The position numbers were made by a program, and so were the translations under genes. From Desulfonauticus submarinus (GTDB taxonomy: Bacteria; Desulfobacterota; Desulfovibrionia; Desulfovibrionales; Desulfonatronovibrionaceae), in contig NZ_FNIN01000001.1 of assembly GCF_900104045.1 (NCBI RefSeq), forward strand, positions 124,001 through 188,000: 64,000 nt of DNA. The letters are read 5' to 3'. Below, one piece after another: positions 36,173 to 43,979 of the stretch (positions are counted from its first letter, which is position 1; every line of letters begins with the position of its first letter). The notes under the pieces were generated by a model. It was not told where the DNA came from and ran no database searches. It saw nothing but the letters and a program-made list of their open reading frames with translations.

Positions 36173-37657
36173 ATGAGTGCGGAAGAAAAACAGCAGCAAC
36201 AACAAGCCCCTGCTCAAGAAGGTGAAAGTTCTCTTTTAGATGAAATTATTGAGGCTACCCGGGTTAAGCCTTCTGATGAGACTTATTCTATCACTAAAAG
36301 GGGAGTGAAGGCCTTTATAGATGAATTGTTAAAACCTTCAAGAGAAGGTGTAAAAGTTAGTAAGTCTCTTGTAGATGAAATGATTGCTCAATTGGACTCA
36401 AAGCTTTCTGCTCAGGTAAATGAGATTTTACACCATAAAGATTTTCAAACGTTAGAATCTGCATGGAGATCTTTAAAATATTTAGTTGATAATACAGATT
36501 TTAGAGAAAATATTAAGATAAATATGGTAAATATTAGTAAACAGGATCTGTTAGATGATTTTGAAGATGCTCCAGAAGTAACTCAGTCTGGATTATATAA
36601 GATTGTCTATTCTGCAGAATATGGGCAATTTGGTGGGCAACCTTATGGAGCAATGATTGGTAACTATGATTTTGGTCCAGGTCCTCAAGATATTAAATTA
36701 CTTCAAAATGTTGCAAGTGTAGCTGCTATGGCCCATGCTCCTTTTATTGCAGCAGCTTCTCCTGAATTTTTTGGCATAGATTCTTTTACAGAACTACCAA
36801 ATCTAAAAGATCTAGAAGCTATTTTTGAAGGTCCTCAATATGCGAAATGGCGTTCTTTTAGGGAATCTGAAGATGCTCGCTATGTGGGGCTTACTTTACC
36901 TAAGTTTCTTTTACGTCTTCCTTATGGCCCTGATACTGTTCCCGCAAAGACCTTTAATTTTAAAGAAGATGTTTCTTCTGGAGATGATGCTTTCTTATGG
37001 GGAAATACAGCTTTTGCTTTTGCTGCCAGGCTTACTGATAGTTTTGCTAAGTATAGATGGTGTGCGAACATTATTGGTCCTCAAGGAGGAGGAGCGGTTG
37101 AAAATCTACCAGTTTATAATTTTGAATCCATGGGTACTTTACAAACAAAGATACCTACACAGGTATTAATTTCAGAAAGAAAGGAATATGAATTAGCAGA
37201 ACAAGGGTTTATTGCTTTAACTATGAGAAAAGGTTCTGATAATGCAGCTTTCTTTTCTGCAAATTCCTGTCAAAAGCCTAAAAGTTTTGGTAATACTAAA
37301 GAAGGTAAAGAAGCAGAATTAAATTATAAGTTAAGTACTCAACTCCCATATATGTTTGTAGTAAATCGTCTAGCTCATTATATTAAGGTTATTCAGAGAG
37401 AACATATTGGTACCTGGAAACAACGCGGAGATCTCGAAGACGAACTTAATAAATGGATTAGACAGTATGTTGCAGATCAGGAAAATCCTGCTCCTGGTGT
37501 AAGGTCTAGACGTCCTCTTAGAAGAGCTGAGATTAAAGTAAGTGATGTAGCTGGTGATCCAGGATGGTATAGTGTAACAATGAAGATTATGCCTCATTTT
37601 AAATATATGGGAGCAAACTTTACTTTATCTTTGGTTGGTAAATTGGATAAAGAATAG
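36173..37657 (+). CDS. tssC: T6SS contractile sheath large subunit TssC (VipB)
   Basis: 494 residues, normal length. Family signatures are LESAWRSLKYLVDNTDFRE, SAEYGQFGGQPYGAMIGNY, FAARLTDSFAKYRWCANIIGPQGGGAV (in parts), and the C-terminal VADQENPAPGVRSRRPLR. It pairs with TssB to build the sheath. A glutamine run follows the start (EEKQQQQQAPAQ). An AAAGGAGGG site precedes the ATG; hcp follows 23 bases later. Confidence 0.97.
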   Translation: MSAEEKQQQQQAPAQEGESSLLDEIIEATRVKPSDETYSITKRGVKAFIDELLKPSREGVKVSKSLVDEMIAQLDSKLSAQVNEILHHKDFQTLESAWRSLKYLVDNTDFRENIKINMVNISKQDLLDDFEDAPEVTQSGLYKIVYSAEYGQFGGQPYGAMIGNYDFGPGPQDIKLLQNVASVAAMAHAPFIAAASPEFFGIDSFTELPNLKDLEAIFEGPQYAKWRSFRESEDARYVGLTLPKFLLRLPYGPDTVPAKTFNFKEDVSSGDDAFLWGNTAFAFAARLTDSFAKYRWCANIIGPQGGGAVENLPVYNFESMGTLQTKIPTQVLISERKEYELAEQGFIALTMRKGSDNAAFFSANSCQKPKSFGNTKEGKEAELNYKLSTQLPYMFVVNRLAHYIKVIQREHIGTWKQRGDLEDELNKWIRQYVADQENPAPGVRSRRPLRRAEIKVSDVAGDPGWYSVTMKIMPHFKYMGANFTLSLVGKLDKE

Positions 37658-37680
37658 TAATTAAAACAAAGGAGGTTAAA

Positions 37681-38172
37681 ATGGCGTTAACAGGTTATTT
37701 AAAGGTTGTTGGTAAAAACCAAGGAGAAATCCAAGGCGATTGTAAACAAAGTGGAAGAGAGAATTTGATAGTGGTTTATGAAGTAGATCACAGTGTTGAA
37801 GTTCCTCGTGATCCACATACGGGAATGCCTACAGGGCAACGTATTCATTTGCCTTTAAAAATTACTAAACATTTAGATCAAGCTAGTCCTAAATTGAATC
37901 AAGCTTGTACTTCAGGAGAACAACTTTCTGAGGTTACTTTGCAGTTTTATAGGATAAACGAAAAGGGGCAAGAAGAACATTATTACACCATTAAATTGGA
38001 AAATGCTATTATTGTTAAAACTAGATGTTATAAGCCTTTGACATTTTTAGAAGAAAATAAACCATACAAAGATATGGAAGAGATATTCTTTTCTTATGAA
38101 AAGATTATTTGGACTTATGAGCCTGATGGTGTGGAAGCTGAGGATAGTTGGTTAGCTCCTAAATCTGCATAA
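37681..38172 (+). CDS. hcp: T6SS tail-tube protein Hcp (TssD)
   Basis: 163 residues. The Hcp1 fold is shown by the N-terminal TGYLKVVGKNQGEIQGDC, HSVEVPRDPHTGMPTGQR, HLPLKITKHLDQASP and the final FFSYEKIIWTYEPDGVEAEDSW. Hexameric rings stack into the inner tube and can carry effectors in the lumen. AAAGGAGG stands before the ATG. A strong terminator follows directly, which would favour high Hcp and sheath levels relative to the downstream baseplate genes. Confidence 0.97.
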   Translation: MALTGYLKVVGKNQGEIQGDCKQSGRENLIVVYEVDHSVEVPRDPHTGMPTGQRIHLPLKITKHLDQASPKLNQACTSGEQLSEVTLQFYRINEKGQEEHYYTIKLENAIIVKTRCYKPLTFLEENKPYKDMEEIFFSYEKIIWTYEPDGVEAEDSWLAPKSA

Positions 38173-38178
38173 GCACGG

Positions 38179-38210
38179 TAAAGGGACACCTTAAGGTGTC
38201 CCTTTATTTT
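38179..38210 (+). terminator. Intra-operon terminator between hcp and tssE
   Basis: TAAAGGGACACC (38179-38190) and GGTGTCCCTTTA (38195-38206) form a perfect 12-bp stem with a TTAA loop, followed by TTTT. tssE starts 14 bases later with no clear promoter between, so the hairpin probably acts as a partial terminator and also protects the upstream mRNA 3' end. Confidence 0.85.
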
Positions 38211-38223
38211 AGGTAAGATATTT

Positions 38224-38643
38224 ATGAATGGATTAAGATTGTTGGAAAGAATTGCTTTAATGGAAGAAAATCCTGATCAAAGAGTTTTTTTTGATAGAGA
38301 ACAGGTTATTAATTCTATTATTATGAATTTGACCAATATTTTAAATACAAAAATAGGTAGTGCTCAAACAGTTCCAGATTTGGGAACACCTGATTTTACT
38401 AATTTTTTAGGAAGGCCTAAAAGTGAAAATTTTGAGGAACTAAAGCGTGTTATTCAACATGTCATTGAGAAATATGAGCCTAGACTTCAAGATATTAAGT
38501 TAGAAGAAATAGAAGATGAGAATGATCCTTTTTCTTTAAGTTTTAGAGTAGAAGGAAAAGTGTCTACAGAGAGAGGAGAAATGGAAATATATTTTGTTTC
38601 AAGAGTGCGTCCAGAAGGAAGAGTTGAGGTGGGAGAAAAATAA
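38224..38643 (+). CDS. tssE: T6SS baseplate wedge protein TssE (gp25-like)
   Basis: 139 residues. LLERI near the start, VINSIIMNLTNILNTKIGSAQTVPDLGTPDF, and the core strand pattern VIQHVIEKYEPRLQDIKLEEIE are those of the phage T4 gp25/GPW family. It forms the baseplate wedge core with TssF and TssG and nucleates the sheath. Starts 14 bases after the post-hcp terminator; its stop and the tssF start share one base (TAATG). Confidence 0.93.
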   Translation: MNGLRLLERIALMEENPDQRVFFDREQVINSIIMNLTNILNTKIGSAQTVPDLGTPDFTNFLGRPKSENFEELKRVIQHVIEKYEPRLQDIKLEEIEDENDPFSLSFRVEGKVSTERGEMEIYFVSRVRPEGRVEVGEK

Positions 38644-40361
38644 TGCTGGTAAAGGATTATTATCAACAGCAATTGGATAGATTACGAAGATTAGCTCAAG
38701 AATTTGCAAAATCTCATCCAGCTCTTGCTCCTATGTTGTCTGGTCAATCTAGAGATCCAGATGTGGAAAGATTATTAGAAGGAATGGCCTATTTGACAGG
38801 CATGCTTACTGCTAGATTAGATGATAGTTTCCCTGAGATTGTTCATACTCTTATTCAGCTTTGCTCTCCTCAATATTTAAGACCAATCCCTTCCAGTACG
38901 ATTATTCAATTTGTCCCTGATAGAAGTATTAAAGATTGTTTGACGATTAAAGCAGGTACGGAAATTAATTCTATTCCTGTAGAAAAAGAACGTTGTATTT
39001 ATAGAACTTGTATAGATGTATTGGTATATCCGATTTTTATTTCAGAAGTAGAACATAAGGAAAATATTGGTCAAGATCCTGTTATTAGAATTTCATTTCA
39101 GGGAAGAGATTCTTATCCAGAAAATCTTCCGCCTTATATTCGACTTTTTTTAAGGGGCAGTTTTGTTCATACCTCAAATTTATTCTATATTCTTACCACT
39201 AAAGTAAAAAAGATAGTTTTTAAAGATGAGAATAAAGAGCTATCTTTATCTCCCAAAGAGATAAAAGCACCTTTTTTTAGTTTAGAAAAAGCCCTTTTCC
39301 CTTATCCGAAAAATTCTTTTCCTGCATTTCGTTTATTTCAGGAGTATTTTGTTTTACCAGAAAAATTTTTATTTTTAGATATTTATGGATGGGATAAATG
39401 GAGAGAAAGTGGAGGAAATCCAAATTTTGAAATAGAGTTTTTATTAGACAAAAAGACAGAATGTGGGCGAATAGAAGAAAAAAATTTTTCTTTATTTTGT
39501 ACTCCAGCGGTCAACTTATTCAAACATGAAGCTGTTCCTATAGAGTTAGATCATCGTTCTTTTGAATATAAAATTATTCCAGGAGGACAAAAAGGAAGTA
39601 CATATTCTATCTTTAGTATAGATAGAGTTATGGGTATTGTGCAGGGAAGTGTAGAAAAAAAAGAGTACTTGCCTCTGGAAATAATTGGAACAGATAAAGT
39701 AAGTGGGACATATTACCAAAATATCAGGTTGTCTCCTACTTCAGGTAAGCCAGAATTATATGTTAGTGTGGGGTATAGTGGAAAAGAAGATTTGCAGAGA
39801 GAAATTTTAGTTATAGATTTAACATGTACTCATGGGGAAAGAGTAAACTCTTTACAAATAGGTGATATATGTGAAGAAACAGACTCTTCTCCTACTTTAT
39901 GTTCTTTTGAGAATATTATTACTCCTACTCCGAACTATTATCCTGTGATAGATAAGGATAACTTATGGAGATTTATGTCCCATTACAACATCAATATTTT
40001 TTCCTTAAAAAATGCAAGCAAATTAAGGGAAATATTAAGTCTATATTTGGATTTTCAAATAAAAGATACGCAAAGATTTTTTGCTAATAAAAGGAGAATA
40101 GATGGGATTCTAGATCTAAAGATTAAGCAAGGAGCAAGATTGCATAAGGGAAATATGTTGATGGGACATGATATAAATATAGTTTTATCTTCAGAAAATT
40201 TTAGTAGCTATGGAGATATGTATATTTTTATAAAAATTTTAGATTATTTTTTCTCTTATTATGCAGCAATTAATTCTTATATTAGGCTTGTTGTAAAAGA
40301 TTCAAAAACAGGAGAAATTTTAGAGTGTCCAGCCAGATTTGGGGAACAGCTATTAATTTAA
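38643..40361 (+). CDS. tssF: T6SS baseplate wedge protein TssF
   Basis: 572 residues, normal family length. It opens with DYYQQQLDRLRRLAQEFAKSHP and GMAYLTGMLTARLDDSFPEI, followed by LIQLCSPQYLRPIPSSTIIQF, all diagnostic of ImpG/VasA. TssF joins TssE and TssG in the wedge bound to TssK and VgrG. Overlaps tssE by one base and tssG by 37 bases, indicating tight translational coupling. Confidence 0.95.
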   Translation: MLVKDYYQQQLDRLRRLAQEFAKSHPALAPMLSGQSRDPDVERLLEGMAYLTGMLTARLDDSFPEIVHTLIQLCSPQYLRPIPSSTIIQFVPDRSIKDCLTIKAGTEINSIPVEKERCIYRTCIDVLVYPIFISEVEHKENIGQDPVIRISFQGRDSYPENLPPYIRLFLRGSFVHTSNLFYILTTKVKKIVFKDENKELSLSPKEIKAPFFSLEKALFPYPKNSFPAFRLFQEYFVLPEKFLFLDIYGWDKWRESGGNPNFEIEFLLDKKTECGRIEEKNFSLFCTPAVNLFKHEAVPIELDHRSFEYKIIPGGQKGSTYSIFSIDRVMGIVQGSVEKKEYLPLEIIGTDKVSGTYYQNIRLSPTSGKPELYVSVGYSGKEDLQREILVIDLTCTHGERVNSLQIGDICEETDSSPTLCSFENIITPTPNYYPVIDKDNLWRFMSHYNINIFSLKNASKLREILSLYLDFQIKDTQRFFANKRRIDGILDLKIKQGARLHKGNMLMGHDINIVLSSENFSSYGDMYIFIKILDYFFSYYAAINSYIRLVVKDSKTGEILECPARFGEQLLI

Positions 40362-41308
40362 AACAAGAACTTGAACAACATTCTTCTAGTTTTAATTTTG
40401 TCCAAGCAATACGTTTGTTAAGAGTATTGTTAGATAAAAATAAATCTTTGGATAGAATATTAGAAGAGGATGTATTTGTAGAACCATTGCTTTCTTTAGC
40501 TTTTCCAGGGAGTGATATTTATAAGATAGAAAAAAGAGATGATAAATACCATGTGTTAGCTACTTTTTTGGGATTATATGGTCCATCATCTCCCTTACCC
40601 GTTTATTATACAGAAGAAATTATTAATGAAAGATTAGAAGAAAAAAGTGTTAAAAAAGATTTTTTGGATATATTTAATCATCCTTTTTATGAATTATTTA
40701 TTAAAATTTGGTTAAAATATAGAATATGGTTGAAGATAATTGATGAAAAAGATGAAGAAAGTTTGAATTTTATATATGCTTTTTTAGGATTAGATTATCT
40801 TGAAATTGAGTCTAAAGAAAAGAGAAACTTTTTAAGATATGCTGCTCTTTTTTGCCAAAGACCAAGATCTGCTATAGGCATTAAAGCAATTGTTTCTGAT
40901 TTTTTGAATGAAGATAAGGTAGAAATACGACAATGTGTTGAGGTACAGGTTGAAATTCCTGTGCAACAACGAGTGGCTTTAGGTAAAGAGAATACCGTAT
41001 TAGGAGAAGATTTATTTTTAGGGAAGAAGGTTTCTAGCAGAAACTTAGCAGTAGAAATTAAGGCTGGTCCTTTAAAAAAGGATGCTTTTAAAAAGATTGT
41101 TCCAGTAAACAATAATTTTAAAAGATTACAACATTATTTAAGATTATATATGGAACTTCCTTTACAGTGCAATTTTATTCCTGTTTTAAAATCTTCTGAT
41201 GCTTCTCCACTATCTCTGGGTAAAGAATGGTGTTTTTTAGGGGTTAATAGCTGGATATATACAAAAGATAAGTACAAAGATAATTTAGTAGGTTTATGGA
41301 AGATTTAA
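40325..41308 (+). CDS. tssG: T6SS baseplate wedge protein TssG
   Basis: 327 residues from a GTG at 40325 that has AGGAG about nine bases upstream, inside tssF. The ImpH/VasB signatures FNFVQAIRLLRVLLDK, ATFLGLYGPSSPLPVYYTEEI and FFNHPFYELFIKIWLKYR-like (here IFNHPFYELFIKIWLKYR) are present. It is a wedge subunit that dimer-bridges TssF. A 44-base gap separates it from clpV. Confidence 0.93.
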   Translation: MSSQIWGTAINLKQELEQHSSSFNFVQAIRLLRVLLDKNKSLDRILEEDVFVEPLLSLAFPGSDIYKIEKRDDKYHVLATFLGLYGPSSPLPVYYTEEIINERLEEKSVKKDFLDIFNHPFYELFIKIWLKYRIWLKIIDEKDEESLNFIYAFLGLDYLEIESKEKRNFLRYAALFCQRPRSAIGIKAIVSDFLNEDKVEIRQCVEVQVEIPVQQRVALGKENTVLGEDLFLGKKVSSRNLAVEIKAGPLKKDAFKKIVPVNNNFKRLQHYLRLYMELPLQCNFIPVLKSSDASPLSLGKEWCFLGVNSWIYTKDKYKDNLVGLWKI

Positions 41309-41352
41309 ATAATCAACTATAATTAAATTTAAGATCGTAAAGGAGTTTTAAT

Positions 41353-43947
41353 ATGCAACATGATTTAAGAAAAATAGTAAATAAATTTAACTCCACGGCT
41401 GCAGAAGTTTTACAAAATGCTGCTGGTTTGTGTGTATCCAGAACCAATTATGAGATTGCAGTAGAGCATTATTTGCTTAAAGCAATAGAAAATATTGGTG
41501 GGGATGTGCAGCTTATATTACATCATTTTGGAGTGGATACTGGAGAAATTCAAGCAAGAATTCTTGATGCTTTAGAAGATTTTAAAGCAGGTAATACAGG
41601 AAAACCAATATTTTCACCTTTGTTAGTTGACCTATTTGAAAGTTCTTGGCTTGTAACATCTATTGATTTGGGACTGAATAGGATCAGTACAGGAAGCATA
41701 TTTTTAACTTTTTTAAAAAAACCAACATATTTTGGGGCTGGTAGTTATATTGATGTATTGGTGGAAAAAATTGATATAAGAGAACTAGAGGAAAATTTTT
41801 GGAATATTTTAAAGAACTCTAATGAATATCAAGAAGTAGCTCGAGAACAAGCAGGTGGAGCTCCTGTAGCTGAAGGAGGTTTTGTAGAAAAATATTGCCA
41901 AGATTTTACTGCTAAAGCAAAGGAAGGAAAAATTGATCCTGTTTTTGGAAGAGAAGATGAAATAAATCAAATTATAGATGTGTTAGCTAGAAGAAGAAAA
42001 AATAATCCTATTTTAGTTGGAGAACCAGGAGTGGGTAAAACTGCGGTTATTGAAGGTTTGGCCCTTAGGATTGTGGAAGGTGATGTACCTGAAATGTTAA
42101 GAAATGTACGTTTGCTTGGCTTGGATATGGGTTCTTTAGAGGCAGGGGCAAGTGTTAAAGGGGAGTTTGAAAAAAGGTTAAAAGGTGTTTTAGATGAGAT
42201 AAAAGCATCAGAACAATCTACTATTTTGTTTATAGATGAAGCACATACGTTAATTGGAGCTGGAGGAAGCGCGGGCAGTTCAGATGCTGCTAATTTATTA
42301 AAACCTGCTTTGGCTAGAGGAGAAATAAAGGCTTGTGCAGCTACAACTTGGAGTGAATATAAAAAATATTTTGAAAAAGATCCTGCTCTTGCAAGAAGGT
42401 TTCAATTAATAAAGCTTGATGAACCAGATGTAAAAACGGCAATTATGATTTTAAGAGGATTAAAATCTTTTTATGAAGAAACACATAAAGTTACAGTATT
42501 AGATGATGCTATTGTAGCAGCTGCAGAATATGCTGATAGATATATTACAGGAAGATTTTTACCAGATAAAGCAATTGATGTATTAGATACAGCATGTGCT
42601 AGAGTTAAAATTAATCTTTCTTCTAAGCCTGCTAAATTAAATGCATTGGAAAAAGAATTGCAATCTCTTCAAAGAAAACAAAAAGGGATAGAAAGGGATA
42701 AATTGCATGGTAGGGTTATAGATGAGGAAGATTATGATAATACTTTGAAATCAATAGAAGTTATTCAAAAAGATATAGAGGAACTTAGAAATAAATGGTT
42801 GCAAGAAAAAGAAATAGTGGAAAAATTATTGGATTTACGTTCCAAATTACAAGAAGTTGAAGATAAAGAAAGTATTCAAAAAGAAATAAAAGAATTAGAA
42901 GAGAATTTGCAGGAACTACATCAAGGCGATCCTCTTATTCGTTATGAAGTGGATGTGGATGTGGTAGGGCAGGTAATTTCAGATTGGACAGGCGTTCCGT
43001 TAGGAAAAATAAAGCGCGATGAAACTGAGAATATTTTAAAGTTAGAAGAAAAATTAAGAGAAAGAATAAAAGGTCAAGATCATGCACTCACAATGATTAC
43101 CAAAGTTATCAAGGCTGCTAAATCTGGGGTTAAGCCGCCGACTCAGCCAATGGGGGTATTTTTGTTAGTAGGCCCAAGTGGAGTGGGCAAAACAGAGACA
43201 GGTCTTGCATTAGCTGATCTACTTTTTGGAGGAGAGCAACATGTTGTTACTATAAATATGAGTGAATTTCAGGAAAAACATACAGTAAGTCGTTTGATCG
43301 GTTCACCTCCTGGTTATGTTGGTTATGGAGAAGGAGGCATGCTTACAGAAGCGGTGCGTCAACGTCCTTATACCGTAGTCTTGCTAGATGAAGTGGAAAA
43401 AGCTCATCCTTCTGTGATGAATCTATTTTATCAAGTATTTGATAAAGGTGTATTAACCGATGGTGAGGGCAAGGAGATTAGTTTTAAAGATACAGTTATT
43501 CTACTTACTAGTAATTTAGGAACAGATATTATTCAGGAAATGACAAAAGAAGAAGAAAAACCGCCAGCAGATGCTGTAATGCAGGCAATTAGACCATTGC
43601 TTTCAAAGCATTTTCAACCTGCTTTATTAGCTAGAATGACAGTTATTCCATATTTTAGTCTGGATAAGACAACCCTTAGAGAGATTGTAATTTTAAAATT
43701 AAATAAAATGTCTGATACGGTTTATAATAATAACCGTATAAAAATAAATTATACTCCTGAAGTTGTTGATAAGATAACAGAACGATGTTCAGAAGTAGAG
43801 ACAGGTGCACGGAATATTGATTATATATTACAAGGCAATATTATGCCTAAGATTGCAGATAAAATACTAGAAATGATGGCAGGCGAAAAAGAAATAAATA
43901 AATTACAGTTAATAGTTAAAGAAGATGGCTTTGAAGTAATAGAATAA
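41353..43947 (+). CDS. clpV: T6SS sheath-disassembly ATPase ClpV (TssH)
   Basis: 864 residues. The Clp N-domain (1-160) precedes two AAA+ modules with Walker A motifs GEPGVGKT (about 223) and GPSGVGKT (about 607), separated by a ClpB/ClpV middle coiled coil (about 410-530). The second module has GSPPGYVGYGEGG. Hexameric ClpV recycles contracted TssBC sheath. AAAGGAG precedes the ATG. Distinguished from ClpB by the T6SS context and the divergent N-domain. Confidence 0.95.
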   Translation: MQHDLRKIVNKFNSTAAEVLQNAAGLCVSRTNYEIAVEHYLLKAIENIGGDVQLILHHFGVDTGEIQARILDALEDFKAGNTGKPIFSPLLVDLFESSWLVTSIDLGLNRISTGSIFLTFLKKPTYFGAGSYIDVLVEKIDIRELEENFWNILKNSNEYQEVAREQAGGAPVAEGGFVEKYCQDFTAKAKEGKIDPVFGREDEINQIIDVLARRRKNNPILVGEPGVGKTAVIEGLALRIVEGDVPEMLRNVRLLGLDMGSLEAGASVKGEFEKRLKGVLDEIKASEQSTILFIDEAHTLIGAGGSAGSSDAANLLKPALARGEIKACAATTWSEYKKYFEKDPALARRFQLIKLDEPDVKTAIMILRGLKSFYEETHKVTVLDDAIVAAAEYADRYITGRFLPDKAIDVLDTACARVKINLSSKPAKLNALEKELQSLQRKQKGIERDKLHGRVIDEEDYDNTLKSIEVIQKDIEELRNKWLQEKEIVEKLLDLRSKLQEVEDKESIQKEIKELEENLQELHQGDPLIRYEVDVDVVGQVISDWTGVPLGKIKRDETENILKLEEKLRERIKGQDHALTMITKVIKAAKSGVKPPTQPMGVFLLVGPSGVGKTETGLALADLLFGGEQHVVTINMSEFQEKHTVSRLIGSPPGYVGYGEGGMLTEAVRQRPYTVVLLDEVEKAHPSVMNLFYQVFDKGVLTDGEGKEISFKDTVILLTSNLGTDIIQEMTKEEEKPPADAVMQAIRPLLSKHFQPALLARMTVIPYFSLDKTTLREIVILKLNKMSDTVYNNNRIKINYTPEVVDKITERCSEVETGARNIDYILQGNIMPKIADKILEMMAGEKEINKLQLIVKEDGFEVIE

Positions 43948-43979
43948 ATAATTAAACTTTTAGCTTAATGGAGTATAAA

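Noticed and set aside
43968-43979. VgrG1 start at the first ATG
   Set aside because: That ATG forms part of the likely ribosome-binding site, and the close paralog at 60935 starts at the second methionine.
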